From the NCBI RefSeq assembly GCF_024168645.1, contig NZ_JALJWF010000001.1, positions 620,001 through 684,000 on the forward strand: a stretch of 64,000 bases of DNA. Reading direction: 5' to 3'. Every line of letters begins with the position of its first letter. Within the stretch, counting starts at the first letter, position 1. The DNA comes from Pseudomonas sp. GGS8. GTDB lineage: Bacteria > Pseudomonadota > Gammaproteobacteria > Pseudomonadales > Pseudomonadaceae. The notes under the pieces were generated by a model, which was not told where the DNA came from, ran no database searches, and worked only from the letters and a program-made list of their open reading frames with translations. Shown here in pieces: positions 1 through 9,518 of the stretch. Made by a program: the position numbers and the translations under genes.

Positions 1-433
1 GCCCAACCCGCAACGTGCCCTTGGGCACACAGCACCACCAATACACCAGGAACAGCAGCGGCATGACGTCATGCATCAGCTCATCGGCCAGCCATTGCCA
101 GCCTTCGGGATGCCATAAATGGCGCAACAACAGGCTGTACGCCAAACCGACGACAGCAATGCTCACCGCAATGGCACTGCTCACCCACGGCTGCAAAAAC
201 CAGCGTCGCGCCGCTGACTCGCGGGACGTCAGTTCACAGGTCAGCACCACCGCCACCAGCGTATTGGTCAGCACAGTGAAAAAACTGAAAAAGCTCACCA
301 GCCCGCCCAACAGACTGGCCGCGATACTCCAGCGGGCATAGAGAATCAGGTACAGCTGAATGCTTAAACCCACCCAGCCCAGAATCGCCGCCACGGCAAC
401 ACAACGACGCCTCGCGGTCGAGGGTATGACCAT
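1..433 (-). CDS. Pr6Pr-family membrane protein, C-terminal part cut by window edge
   Basis: About 144 codons are visible, reading leftward from an ATG at 431-433 and running off the window with no stop. The N-terminus begins MVIPSTARRRCVAVAAILGW and continues with several hydrophobic helices (a QLYLILY segment, then SFFSFFTVLTNTLVAVVLTC, then a further helix and a DELMHD-containing loop). That pattern, in particular the FFTVLTN motif, fits the small Pr6Pr family of integral membrane proteins of unknown function. It starts 2 nt after the stop of the VF530 gene, so the two are probably co-transcribed. Family assignment is from motif memory only. Confidence 0.6.
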   Translation of the reverse strand, partial: MVIPSTARRRCVAVAAILGWVGLSIQLYLILYARWSIAASLLGGLVSFFSFFTVLTNTLVAVVLTCELTSRESAARRWFLQPWVSSAIAVSIAVVGLAYSLLLRHLWHPEGWQWLADELMHDVMPLLFLVYWWCCVPKGTLRVG

Positions 434-435
434 GC

Positions 436-666
436 TCAGACCGGGCGCTTGGTGCGCATCAGCTTCACGTACAGGCGTTCGACCTTCTCGCGCGCCCATG
501 GGGTTTTGCGCAGGAATGTCAGGCTCGACTTGATGCTCGGGTCGCTCTTGAAGCAGCGGATATCGATACGCTCGGCCAGCCCTGACCATTCGTAGTGCTC
601 AACCAGGGCGTTGAGGATTTGCTCCAGCGTCACGCCGTGCAGGGGGTTGGTGTTCTGTTCGGTCAT
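436..666 (-). CDS. VF530-family (DUF2132) small protein
   Basis: 76 aa, starting [18 protein letters not shown]. The NPLHGVTLE start, the [22 protein letters not shown] core and the basic C-terminus are the hallmarks of the VF530/DUF2132 family, compact helical proteins proposed to bind DNA. Length matches the family. It precedes the Pr6Pr-like gene by 2 nt in the same direction. The function in the cell is not established. Confidence 0.85.
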   Translation of the reverse strand: MTEQNTNPLHGVTLEQILNALVEHYEWSGLAERIDIRCFKSDPSIKSSLTFLRKTPWAREKVERLYVKLMRTKRPV

Positions 667-826
667 GCCGGGCCTTTGAGCGATGAAAGGATGAGAAGCC
701 GCGCACCTTAGCGGAGGCTTTCGTCCGGTGGAAGGGCTCCGTACAGCGGCATTCGTCGGATGCTGAATTAACTGTAGGCGAGTTGGCCATCATCTGAGGG
801 ACAAACGTCAGAAGATAGCGCCCGAC

Positions 827-2215
827 TCAGTAATAACGACGCGGGTCCGAATCGATCAGACTGGCAAGCTTGGTCAGGGCAAACCTCAACTCGTCCTGGC
901 TGGTAGGCGACATCAACACCAATCGCACACAGCGGGTAATGCCGCTACGTTCGGCCTGGAACTGGGTGCCACTGAGCACCAGCACACCGTTGGCACGGGC
1001 CAGCATGGTGAATTCGTCGCAGGTCCAGGGCTCGGGCAACGTCAACCAGATGTGGTAGGAATACGGCTGGGTCTTGAGCTCGAAATTGGCGAAGATTTCC
1101 TGAGCGATCGCCTGCCGCCCGGCGGCCTCGTTGCGCTGAATGCGGATCAGCTTTCTATCCAACCCCTCCGTGATCACATTGCTCGCCAACTGAGCGGTCA
1201 ATGGCGACGGCATCCAGACGCTGCTGCGCACCATGGAGGTCAGGCGCGACAGCAGTTTCGGCGGGCTATAGAGATAGCCAATCCGCAAGGCCGGCATAAC
1301 CGACTTCGACAGACTGGTCAGGTACACCGAACGATCCGGGGCAAACGCCGACAGCGGTTTGATCGACGGGTCGGTGGCCAGAAAACCGTAGATGTCATCG
1401 TCCAGAATGATGAAGTCGAACTCCTCGGCCAACGCCGCGATTTGCGCTCGACGTTTTTGCGACATGATCGCGGCCGTCGGGTTCTGACAGGTCGCCACGC
1501 AGACCAGCATCGCCGGTTTCTCACGCTGACACAGTTCACGCAGCGCTTCGGGAATGATCCCTTCATCGTCCATGGGTACGCCACGCAGACGTCGTTCCAG
1601 TCCATGGGCAAGGGAAATGATGCCGGGGTAGCAAAGCGCCTCGCAGAGCACCAGATCACCGGCGTTGGTCAGCGCACTCATCGCGACCATCAAACCATGC
1701 TGGGCGCCGGCGGTGATCACCACTTGCTGCCATTGTGCATCGGGCAACGAATGGCGCAGCCATTGCGCGCCCGCCTCGCGATGAGCCGGATGACCGCCAT
1801 CGGGTGCGTAATCGAGGGCATCGGCAAAATCCGTACTTTTGGCCATGCCCACCAAGGCTCCGCGCAACCAGTATTCCAGGGTTTCGCTGTAAGGCTTGAT
1901 GATCGAAAGGTCCAGTAACTCAGACTGCCCAAGATTCAGCGAGGCGGCACTGTTGCTGGCCGGCAATTCCAACTGCTTCTGGTTGAGCACATAAGTACCG
2001 CGCCCTACTTCCCCCTGCACCAGACGCCGCCGATGGGCTTCGCTGTAGGCACGGCTGATGGTACCGGGCGTGACATTCAGCGTGGTGGCCAGCTCCCGCA
2101 GGGTCGGCAGACGATCACCTTCGTTCAACACGCCGTTGCTGATATCGCGCGCCAACGCGTCGGCAATCGACAAATACATCGGCTGGTTGAATTCGCTTAG
2201 CTGAGGGACCCACAT
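827..2215 (-). CDS. MocR-type (GntR HTH plus aminotransferase-like) transcriptional regulator
   Basis: 462 aa. Residues 10-77 form a GntR winged helix (LPTLRELATTLNVTPGTISRAY), and 100-455 a fold-type I PLP domain. PLP-binding residues are visible: N245-P, D273/D274 in the LDDDIYG stretch, and the Schiff-base lysine K304 in SLSKSVMPALR. MocR proteins use PLP or a PLP adduct as effector and usually control an adjacent, divergently transcribed gene. Here that is the BenE / small ORF / GlyA-paralogue unit starting at 2563. An inverted repeat and related half-sites lie between the two. The target and effector are inferred, not shown. Confidence 0.9.
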   Translation of the reverse strand: MWVPQLSEFNQPMYLSIADALARDISNGVLNEGDRLPTLRELATTLNVTPGTISRAYSEAHRRRLVQGEVGRGTYVLNQKQLELPASNSAASLNLGQSELLDLSIIKPYSETLEYWLRGALVGMAKSTDFADALDYAPDGGHPAHREAGAQWLRHSLPDAQWQQVVITAGAQHGLMVAMSALTNAGDLVLCEALCYPGIISLAHGLERRLRGVPMDDEGIIPEALRELCQREKPAMLVCVATCQNPTAAIMSQKRRAQIAALAEEFDFIILDDDIYGFLATDPSIKPLSAFAPDRSVYLTSLSKSVMPALRIGYLYSPPKLLSRLTSMVRSSVWMPSPLTAQLASNVITEGLDRKLIRIQRNEAAGRQAIAQEIFANFELKTQPYSYHIWLTLPEPWTCDEFTMLARANGVLVLSGTQFQAERSGITRCVRLVLMSPTSQDELRFALTKLASLIDSDPRRYY

Positions 2216-2562
2216 GAATGACCGCTACCATCGTAGAAATGATGAATATCCGAGCATATCACAGGGTGGTTAGGCAACTAATAAATGGACTCAATCAATA
2301 AATTGAGTCGATTGATTCGGCGAATTAATCGAGAAGCATCTTTCACGAAAAATATTTTCAAACTAATAAAAATATTTATAAATCAATTAGTTATTTAAAA
2401 AAACCTGACAAATACACCTTGATAACCAAAAAGCATCTCGTAACAACCCACCCACCTATTGAATCAACTCAATTCATTCAAATACACTCATCTCGAATCG
2501 AAGCAATCGACTCAATCTCAATTCTGAATCACCGCGTGCCCGCCACGCCAAGTCGAGACATC
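2216..2562. promoter_or_regulatory. Divergent AT-rich promoter region between mocR-like gene and benE
   Basis: 347 nt without a convincing gene, clearly more AT-rich than its surroundings. It holds a perfect 8-bp inverted repeat, GACTCAAT-N6-ATTGAGTC (2288-2309), and further ACTCAAT copies at 2466-2472 and 2510-2516. An in-frame extension of benE upstream to 2419 is possible on paper, but it runs through this repeat-rich, low-complexity sequence and would add 48 residues lacking in BenE relatives. I therefore treat it as non-coding. Confidence 0.6.
2288..2309. promoter_or_regulatory. Candidate MocR operator (inverted repeat)
   Basis: GACTCAAT (2288-2295), spacer CAATAA, ATTGAGTC (2302-2309). 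The half-site recurs as ACTCAAT at 2466 and 2510, close to the benE start. Repeated half-sites in a divergent region next to a MocR gene are what one expects of its binding sites. Assignment to this regulator is inference. Confidence 0.5.
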
Positions 2563-3765
2563 ATGGACACACTCAGAAAGGATCTATCCCTGTCAGCGGT
2601 CATTGCAGGCTTCATCGCCGTGATCATTTCCTATGCCGGCCCGCTGATCATCGTGTTTCAGGCGGCCCGGGAAGCGCACCTGCCCAACGATCAAGTGTCG
2701 TCCTGGATCTGGGCCATATCCATCGGCAGCGGCATTACCGGTCTGTTATTGAGCTGGCGCTTGCGGATTCCGGTGATTACGGCATGGTCGACACCCGGTG
2801 CGGCGTTGCTGGTGTCGATGCTGCCCACGGTCTCCCTGCCCGAGGCCATCGGCGCCTATGTGGTGGCTTCGGTGATTATCGCGGTGGTCGGCCTGTCCGG
2901 TGCGTTCGACAAACTGATGAGTCGCCTGCCAAAAGCCATCGCCGCCGCCATGCTCGCCGGCATCCTGTTTCGTTTCGGCGCCGAACTCTTCACCTCGATC
3001 AAGCTGCAGCCGAGCATGGTGCTGTCAATGATCGCGGCGTACCTGATCTTCAAGCGCTTTTCACCGCGCTACGCCATCCTGTCGGTATTGATTGTCGGCT
3101 GCGCCGTGGCCGCCTCGTTCGGTGCACTCAACACCGGTTCGATCACCATTGATCTCGCCCACCCGATCTTCATCGCCCCGCAGTGGAGCTGGCACGCGAT
3201 CATCAATATTGGCCTGCCGCTGGCCCTCGTCACCCTGACCGGGCAGTACGTACCGGGCATGGCAGTGTTGCGCACCTCGGGCTACAACACCCCGGCGCGC
3301 TCGATCATTTCGGTCACGGCCATCGGCTCGATTTTGATGGCGCCATTCGGCTCCCACGGCTTAAACCTGGCGGCCATCACCGCCGCTATCTGCACCGGCC
3401 GCGAAGCCCATGAAGATCGCGACAAGCGCTACATCGCCGGGATCGCCTGCGGGGTGTTCTACATTCTGATGGGCATCTTCGGCGCGACCCTCGCTTCGGT
3501 GTTTTCTGCCTTGCCCAAAGAGCTGATCGCCTCCCTCGCCGGCCTGGCCCTGTTCGGGGCGATCAGCGCCGGGCTGACCGGCGCCATGGCTGACGAGAAA
3601 CAACGGGAAGCGGCGCTGATCACCTTCCTGGTCACCGCCTCGGGCATGAGCTTCCTGGGGCTGGCCGCTGCATTCTGGGGGCTGATCTTCGGGCTCGTGG
3701 CACATTTCGTACTGACCTACACCCGGGAAAGCAAAGCCAGCGCCGTCGTCGAGGGCAGCCGACCA
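2563..3765 (+). CDS. BenE-family transporter
   Basis: About 401 aa from ATG 2563 (MDTLRKDLSLSAVIAGFIAV), with roughly 11-12 hydrophobic segments. VIISYAGPLIIVFQAA, ITAWSTPGAALL and the FGSHGLNLAAITAAICTG segment are typical of the BenE benzoate/H+ symporter family, which is related to nucleobase/xanthine carriers. It sits in the inner membrane. The substrate cannot be read from sequence. It is encoded with a serine hydroxymethyltransferase paralogue under a MocR regulator and not with benzoate-degradation genes, so a hydroxy-amino acid or a related compound is as plausible as benzoate. Its TGA (3766-3768) overlaps the next ATG by 4 nt. Confidence 0.85.
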
Positions 3766-3911
3766 TGACCGCTCGTTACGACTTCACGGGCAGCAGCCTT
3801 AAAGACACGTCCATTTTTCTTTCCGACACCAGCAAAAGTCAGTCACGGGTGTTGCCGCATCACGCGCCAGCCCCCTTGGCCGAAGCACTTATTTCAAGGA
3901 AGACTCCATGA
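3765..3911 (+). CDS. 48-codon ORF bridging benE and glyA paralogue
   Basis: ATG 3765 to TGA 3911, starting [18 protein letters not shown] and ending SRKTP. It overlaps the benE stop by ATGA and the glyA start by ATGA, so the three frames form a continuous translationally coupled chain. The peptide is hydrophilic, with no signal or membrane segment, and I do not recognise it. The alternative is chance: a 140-nt spacer that happens to lack stops in this frame. The double 4-nt overlap makes a real small gene reasonably likely but not certain. Confidence 0.45.
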   Translation: MTARYDFTGSSLKDTSIFLSDTSKSQSRVLPHHAPAPLAEALISRKTP

Positions 3912-5146
3912 GCCTGCAGAATCTAGACCCCACCCTCGCTCGCCTGATCGGCCGCGAACGCAACCGCCAGGAAACCCACCTGGAGTTGATCGCCTCGGAA
4001 AACTACGTCAGCGAAGAAGTGCTGGAAGCCCAAGGTTCGGTGCTGACCAACAAGTACGCCGAAGGCTATCCAGGCAAGCGCTATTACGGTGGCTGTAAAG
4101 TGGTCGACGAGATTGAAAACCTCGCCATCGAACGGGCCTGCAAGCTGTTTGGTTGCGAATATGCCAACGTCCAGCCGCACTCCGGCTCCCAGGCCAACCA
4201 GGCCGTGTTTCTCGCTGTGCTCAACCCTGGCGACACGATTCTGGGAATGTCCCTGGCCGATGGCGGCCACTTGACCCATGGCGCCTCGGTAAACTTCTCC
4301 GGCAAGTTCTACACCGCTTACTCTTACGGTCTGGAAAAACACAGCGAAACCCTCGACTACGCCCAGATGGAAGCCCTGGCCCGGGAACACCGGCCGAAAA
4401 TGATCATTGCCGGTGCCTCGGCGTATTCCAGGACCATCGACTTCCAGCGCTTTCGCAACATCTGCGATGAAATCGGGGCATACCTGATGGTCGACATGGC
4501 GCACTACGCCGGGCTCATCGCAGCCGGCCTGTACCCCTCGCCGGTCGGCATTGCCGACTTCGTCACCTCGACCACGCATAAAACGCTGCGCGGCCCACGG
4601 GGCGGTCTGATCCTGGCTAAACGCGAACATGCGGCGTTGCTCGACAAGACGATATTCCCGGTCTATCAAGGTGGACCTCTGATGCACGTCATCGCCGCCA
4701 AGGCCGCCGCGTTCAACGAAGCACTCGGTGATGAGTTCAAACACTATCAGCAACGCGTCATCGACAACGCCAGGACCATGGCGAACATCCTTACTCGACG
4801 GGGCCTGCGGGTGGTGTCAGGTGGCACCGACTGCCACATGTTCCTGCTCGATCTGCGCGCGAAGAACATCACCGGGAAAGATGCCGAGGCGTTGCTCGAG
4901 AGCGCCCACATCACCTTGAACAAGAACGCGATCCCCGACGATCCGCAAAAACCTGCAATCACCAGCGGCATTCGCATTGGCACACCCGCCCTGACCACGC
5001 GGGGTTTCGGCGAAGCCGAATGCGCCGAAGTGGCCAACCTGATTGCCGATCTGCTTGAGCAACCGAACAATGCGGCGCTGCTGGACAACGTCCGTCGACG
5101 GGTGATGCATTTGTGTGAATGTTTCCCGGTCTATCTGTTGAATTAA
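3908..5146 (+). CDS. glyA: Serine hydroxymethyltransferase-like PLP enzyme (GlyA paralogue)
   Basis: 412 aa, close to the usual 417. The [12 protein letters not shown] substrate loop (51-62), D196-x-x-H199, and the PLP lysine K225 in [13 protein letters not shown] are all intact, so the fold and the serine-to-glycine/tetrahydrofolate chemistry, or a side aldolase activity, are expected. Two points suggest a specialised paralogue: the segment usually read as FPG.QGGPLMH is [11 protein letters not shown] here, and the gene sits in a transporter operon beside a MocR regulator. An AAGGA ribosome site at 3896-3900 precedes the ATG. A strong terminator follows at 5166. Confidence 0.85.
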   Translation: MSLQNLDPTLARLIGRERNRQETHLELIASENYVSEEVLEAQGSVLTNKYAEGYPGKRYYGGCKVVDEIENLAIERACKLFGCEYANVQPHSGSQANQAVFLAVLNPGDTILGMSLADGGHLTHGASVNFSGKFYTAYSYGLEKHSETLDYAQMEALAREHRPKMIIAGASAYSRTIDFQRFRNICDEIGAYLMVDMAHYAGLIAAGLYPSPVGIADFVTSTTHKTLRGPRGGLILAKREHAALLDKTIFPVYQGGPLMHVIAAKAAAFNEALGDEFKHYQQRVIDNARTMANILTRRGLRVVSGGTDCHMFLLDLRAKNITGKDAEALLESAHITLNKNAIPDDPQKPAITSGIRIGTPALTTRGFGEAECAEVANLIADLLEQPNNAALLDNVRRRVMHLCECFPVYLLN

Positions 5147-5165
5147 CGGCCCTGAAACATAGCGA

Positions 5166-5194
5166 GGCGGACTATCCAGTCCGCCTTTTTTTTT
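5166..5194 (+). terminator. Rho-independent terminator of benE-glyA unit
   Basis: Perfect 8-bp stem GGCGGACT / AGTCCGCC with an ATCC loop, followed by nine T residues. Confidence 0.95.
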
Positions 5195-5390
5195 GCGCCA
5201 ACTGGCACTGCGGCGACCGGTCGCAGCCGACTGTTACCAAATCCGAAATGATCCATGTCAGTAAAAGCCCTTTCTCAATGTGTTACAGGACATTATCCTT
5301 ACGCCCGTCCAGCTGAAACGCTTCTCCCCTGCTGCATTCCTGCTGCGTTCAACTCATCCCCTTTAGAAAAAGATCAAGAATTCCTTCTCT

Positions 5391-6773
5391 ATGCCTGATT
5401 TTCAAACTCCGCGAGACAGCGCTGTCTCTTCCTCTGTGTCCAGCCGAAAAGCCCTGAAGCTGATCAGCGGGTTCACCGCGCTGGGCCTTGCCACTTGCAC
5501 CCAGGCCGCGCCAGCCTTCGATAGCGACTCGCCGTGGATGCTGGGTGACTGGAACGGCACTCGTACCGAACTTTCGAAAAAAGGCTACGACTTCAAAGTC
5601 GATTACACCGGTGAAATGGGCAGCAACCTGCACGGTGGCTACGACCATGACCGTACCGCGCGCTACAGCGACCAGTTTGGTTTTGGTACTCACCTGGACC
5701 TGCAGAAGATTCTGGGCTGGGACGACGCTGAGTTTCAGCTGACCATCACCGAACGCAACGGCAACAACATCAGCAACGACCGGATCAACGACCCGCGTGT
5801 TGGCGGTTTCACCTCGGCGCAGGAAGTCTGGGGCCGTGGCCAGACCTGGCGCCTGACGCAGATGTGGTATCAGCAGAAATTCTTCGACCAGAAGCTCGAC
5901 ATCAAGGTCGGCCGCTTCGGCGAGGGCGAAGACTTCAACAGCTTCCCCTGCGACTTCCAGAACCTGGCGTTCTGTGGCTCCCAGGTCGGTAACTGGGTCG
6001 GTGGCATCTGGTACAACTGGCCGGTCAGCCAGTGGGCCATGCGCGTCAAATATCACCTGACGCCCGAGCTTTACGCGCAAGTCGGGGCTTACGAGCAAAA
6101 CCCGTCCAATCTGGATCGCGATAACGGTTTCAAGCTCAGCGGCAGCGGCACTCAGGGCGCAATCCTGCCGGTAGAACTGGTCTGGACCCCGAAGCTCAAT
6201 GACCTGCCGGGTGAATACCGCGCCGGTTACTACTACAGCAGCGCCAAGGCCAGCGACGTCTATAAGGACAGCAATGGCCAGCCGGCCGCCCTGAGCGGCG
6301 AGGCTTACCGCAGTGCGTCGAGCAAGCATGGCGTGTGGCTCGGTGTTCAACAGCAACTGACCAGCCGCGCCAGCGATAACGCTCGCGGCCTGAGTGTGTT
6401 CGCCAACGCCACGATGCACGACAAGAAGACCAACGCCATCGACAACTATGTCCAGGCCGGCGTCGTCTACAAAGGCCTGTTCGATGCTCGCGCCAAAGAC
6501 GATATCGGCTTCGCGCTGGCCCGTGTCCACGTCAACCCGGCCTACCGCAAGAACGCCGAGGCGACCAACCAGGCCCGCGCCGTCCAGGACTTCGACGACC
6601 CGTCGTTCCTGCCACCGCAAGACACCGAGTACAGCAGCGAGCTCTATTACGGTGTGCACGTCACCAATTGGCTGACCGTGCGCCCGAACCTGCAATACAT
6701 CCGCCACCCCGGTGGCGTGGACAAGGTTGATGACGCGCTGGTTGGCGGGATCAAGATCCAGTCGTCTTTCTAA
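5391..6773 (+). CDS. oprB: OprB-family carbohydrate-selective porin
   Basis: 460 aa with an N-terminal export signal ending near residue 40 (ISGFTALGLATCTQAAPAF) and a C-terminal phenylalanine (KIQSSF), the signature of an outer-membrane beta-barrel. SPWMLGDWNGTR, the GR.GEGEDF..FPC.FQNLAFCG segment and WPVSQW are typical of OprB, which lets glucose and related sugars cross the outer membrane. The gene lies just upstream of membrane glucose dehydrogenase in the same direction (126-nt gap), so the pair supplies the outer-membrane entry and periplasmic oxidation of glucose. The region 5195-5390 upstream holds no other gene and presumably its promoter. The ribosome site for this start is weak; the start could lie slightly downstream. 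Confidence 0.9.
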   Translation: MPDFQTPRDSAVSSSVSSRKALKLISGFTALGLATCTQAAPAFDSDSPWMLGDWNGTRTELSKKGYDFKVDYTGEMGSNLHGGYDHDRTARYSDQFGFGTHLDLQKILGWDDAEFQLTITERNGNNISNDRINDPRVGGFTSAQEVWGRGQTWRLTQMWYQQKFFDQKLDIKVGRFGEGEDFNSFPCDFQNLAFCGSQVGNWVGGIWYNWPVSQWAMRVKYHLTPELYAQVGAYEQNPSNLDRDNGFKLSGSGTQGAILPVELVWTPKLNDLPGEYRAGYYYSSAKASDVYKDSNGQPAALSGEAYRSASSKHGVWLGVQQQLTSRASDNARGLSVFANATMHDKKTNAIDNYVQAGVVYKGLFDARAKDDIGFALARVHVNPAYRKNAEATNQARAVQDFDDPSFLPPQDTEYSSELYYGVHVTNWLTVRPNLQYIRHPGGVDKVDDALVGGIKIQSSF

Positions 6774-6899
6774 TTAAAACCACAAGACCTGTGGGATTGA
6801 ATCAACCGCACACCTTTCTTAACTGAACCATGCCCGCGCCAGATCGTCATCTACAGTGAACTTGCGCGGGACTACTTAAACGTCACGGAGAACCACACT

Positions 6900-9308
6900 A
6901 TGAGCACTGATGGTGCTTTGAGTCGAAGCCGTCTGCTACCGAGCCTGCTCGGTATCGTGCTTCTGCTAATGGGCCTGGCCTTGCTGGCCGGGGGAATCAA
7001 GCTGAGCATGCTCGGCGGCTCGCTGTATTACCTGCTGGCCGGTATCGGCCTGATGGTGGCCGGTGGGCTGCTGCTGGCCGACCGTTATGCAGCGCTGAGC
7101 GTGTACGCGGTGGTGCTGTTCGCCAGTACCGTCTGGGCACTGTGGGAAGTCGGTCTGGACTGGTGGCAACTGGTACCGCGTCTGGCGCTGCTCTTTACCC
7201 TCGGCATCGTCATGCTGCTGCCATGGTTTCGTCGCCCGTTGCGTCGCGGCGACTTCAACCCGGTCGGCACTGGTGTGCTGAGTGCAGCCGTGGTCATCGC
7301 CGGTATCGCCGCGCTGGCCAGCCTGTTCACCAACCCCGGTGAAATCAAAGGCCAACTGGATCGTGACGCCGTGCCTGGCATGACCAACACCGCCCCGGCC
7401 ATGCCGGACGGTGACTGGAATTCCTACGGCCGCAGCGCCCACGGTGATCGCTACTCGCCATTGGCGCAGATCACGCCGCAGAACGTCAGTAAACTGGTTC
7501 CCGCCTGGACCTACCGCACCGGCGACCTGCCAGGGCCGAACGACCCGGGTGAAACCACCGCCGAAAACACCCCGCTCAAAGCCAACGGCATGCTCTATGT
7601 CTGCACGCCGCACAGCCAGGTGATCGCGCTGGACCCGGACACCGGCAAGGAAATCTGGCGTTTCGATCCGAAGCTCTCCACGCAGAAGGCGGCGAACTTC
7701 AAGGGTTGGGCGCACATGACCTGCCGTGGCGTGACCTATCACGATGATGCCGCCTACGCGTCCGAGCAGAGCCCGACCGGCACTGCCAACCCGCCAGTGA
7801 CCAGCGTCTGCCCACGCCGGATCTTCCTGCCGACCGCCGACACCCGCCTGATCGCCCTGGACGCCGACACCGGCAAGATGTGCGAAGACTTCGGTAGCGG
7901 TGGCCAGGTCGACCTGACCGCTAACATCGGCGGCTTCACCCCTGGTGGTTACTACTCCACTTCGCCACCGGCGGTCACCAAAGACCTGGTGGTGATTGGC
8001 GGCCACGTCACCGACAACGTTTCCACCGACGAGCCAAGCGGCGTCATCCGCGCGTTCGACGTGCACACCGGCAAACTGGTGTGGAACTGGGACAGCGGCA
8101 ACCCGGACGACACCACGCCGATTGCCGAAGGCAAGATTTACACCCGCAACTCGCCGAACATGTGGTCCATGTTCGCCGTCGACGAAAAACTCGGCATGCT
8201 CTACCTGCCGATGGGCAACCAGACCCCGGATCAGTTCGGTGGCGCGCGTACCCCTGAATCGGAACTGCACGCCGCCGGCCTGACCGCGCTGGACATCGCC
8301 ACCGGCAAGGTGCGCTGGCACTTCCAGTTCACCCACCATGACCTGTGGGACATGGACGTCGGTGGCCAGCCAACCCTGATGGACCTGAAAACCGCTGACG
8401 GTGTGAAGCAGGCGGTGCTTGCGTCCACCAAGCAAGGCAGCATTTACGTGCTGGACCGCAGCAACGGCAAGGCCATCGTGCCGATCAACGAAGTGCCGGT
8501 GCCACAAGGCGCTGTCGAAGGTGATCACACCTCGCCGACCCAACCGAAATCCGACCTGAACCTGATGCCGCCGCCGCTGAAAGAGCGCGACATGTGGGGC
8601 GTCACCCCGTTCGACCAACTGATCTGCCGGATCAACTTCAAATCCCTGCGCTACGACGGCCCGTTCACGCCGCCATCGCTGCAAGGTTCGATCGTTTATC
8701 CAGGCAACTTCGGTGTGTTCGACTGGGGTGGTATCTCGGTTGACCCGGTGCGTCAGATTGCTTTCATGAACCCGGACTACATGGCGTTCAAATCGAAACT
8801 GATCCTCGCCGCCGAAATCGCAGCCCAAGGCCCGCGTAAAAGCGAAACCGAAGGCGTGCAGCCGAACAAAGGCGCGCCATACGGCGTCATCCTCGAACCC
8901 CTGCTCTCGCCAATGGGCCTGCCGTGCCAGGCACCGGCCTGGGGTTACGTGACAGCGGTCGACCTGACCACCAGCAAAATCATCTGGAAACACAAAAACG
9001 GCACCGTGCGCGACAGCTCGCCGGTTCCGATCCCTCTGAGCATGGGCGTTCCCAGCCTGGGCGGCACCTTCACCACCGCTGGTGGCGTGGCCTTCCTGAG
9101 CGGCACCCTCGACCAGTACCTGCGCGCCTATGACGTGAAAAACGGCAAGCAACTCTGGGAAGGCCGCCTGCCAGCCGGCGCGCAGACCACACCGATGACC
9201 TACACCGGTAAGGACGGCAAGCAATACGTGCTCGTCGTTGCGGGTGGTCACGGATCGCTGGGCACCAAGCAAGGTGACTATGTGATTGCGTACAAACTGT
9301 CGGAATAA
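6900..9308 (+). CDS. gcd: Membrane-bound PQQ-dependent glucose dehydrogenase
   Basis: 802 aa. Residues about 10-145 hold five hydrophobic helices that anchor the protein in the inner membrane and carry the ubiquinone site. The remainder is a PQQ quinoprotein propeller (W..YGR...GDRYSPL.QI, LDPDTGKEIWRFDP, WDMDVGGQPTL, the C-terminal GGTFTTAGGVAF and YVLVVAGGHGSLGTKQGDYV). It oxidises periplasmic glucose to gluconolactone and passes electrons to ubiquinone, a main glucose route in pseudomonads. Length matches the family. It pairs with oprB upstream, and a clear terminator follows. Confidence 0.95.
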   Translation: MSTDGALSRSRLLPSLLGIVLLLMGLALLAGGIKLSMLGGSLYYLLAGIGLMVAGGLLLADRYAALSVYAVVLFASTVWALWEVGLDWWQLVPRLALLFTLGIVMLLPWFRRPLRRGDFNPVGTGVLSAAVVIAGIAALASLFTNPGEIKGQLDRDAVPGMTNTAPAMPDGDWNSYGRSAHGDRYSPLAQITPQNVSKLVPAWTYRTGDLPGPNDPGETTAENTPLKANGMLYVCTPHSQVIALDPDTGKEIWRFDPKLSTQKAANFKGWAHMTCRGVTYHDDAAYASEQSPTGTANPPVTSVCPRRIFLPTADTRLIALDADTGKMCEDFGSGGQVDLTANIGGFTPGGYYSTSPPAVTKDLVVIGGHVTDNVSTDEPSGVIRAFDVHTGKLVWNWDSGNPDDTTPIAEGKIYTRNSPNMWSMFAVDEKLGMLYLPMGNQTPDQFGGARTPESELHAAGLTALDIATGKVRWHFQFTHHDLWDMDVGGQPTLMDLKTADGVKQAVLASTKQGSIYVLDRSNGKAIVPINEVPVPQGAVEGDHTSPTQPKSDLNLMPPPLKERDMWGVTPFDQLICRINFKSLRYDGPFTPPSLQGSIVYPGNFGVFDWGGISVDPVRQIAFMNPDYMAFKSKLILAAEIAAQGPRKSETEGVQPNKGAPYGVILEPLLSPMGLPCQAPAWGYVTAVDLTTSKIIWKHKNGTVRDSSPVPIPLSMGVPSLGGTFTTAGGVAFLSGTLDQYLRAYDVKNGKQLWEGRLPAGAQTTPMTYTGKDGKQYVLVVAGGHGSLGTKQGDYVIAYKLSE

Positions 9309-9330
9309 GCGGTAGCGGCAGTTAAAACAA

Positions 9331-9361
9331 AGGCGACTACTTTGCGGTAGTCGCCTTTTTT
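9331..9361 (+). terminator. Terminator of gcd
   Basis: Stem AGGCGACTAC / GTAGTCGCCT, loop TTTGCG, followed by a T tract (9355-9361). Confidence 0.95.
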
Positions 9362-9518
9362 GTTGCTGCAATCCCCCCCCAACCCCCTGTAGGAGCGGGC
9401 TCGTTGGAGATCCAATATCTGTCAAAACCCTGAACACACACTCTGAAATAGCCAAGGCCATTGAAACCACCCCCCACCTGCCCCATCTAAGATCCATACC
9501 CTATTGCGCAGGTGCCCC

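Noticed and set aside
5349..6707. 452-codon minus-strand ORF opposite oprB
   Set aside because: Antisense shadow of the porin gene; no motif and no ribosome site.
6966..9497. 843-codon minus-strand ORF opposite gcd
   Set aside because: It lies wholly antisense to a clear glucose dehydrogenase. It arises from high-GC codon bias and shows no domain.
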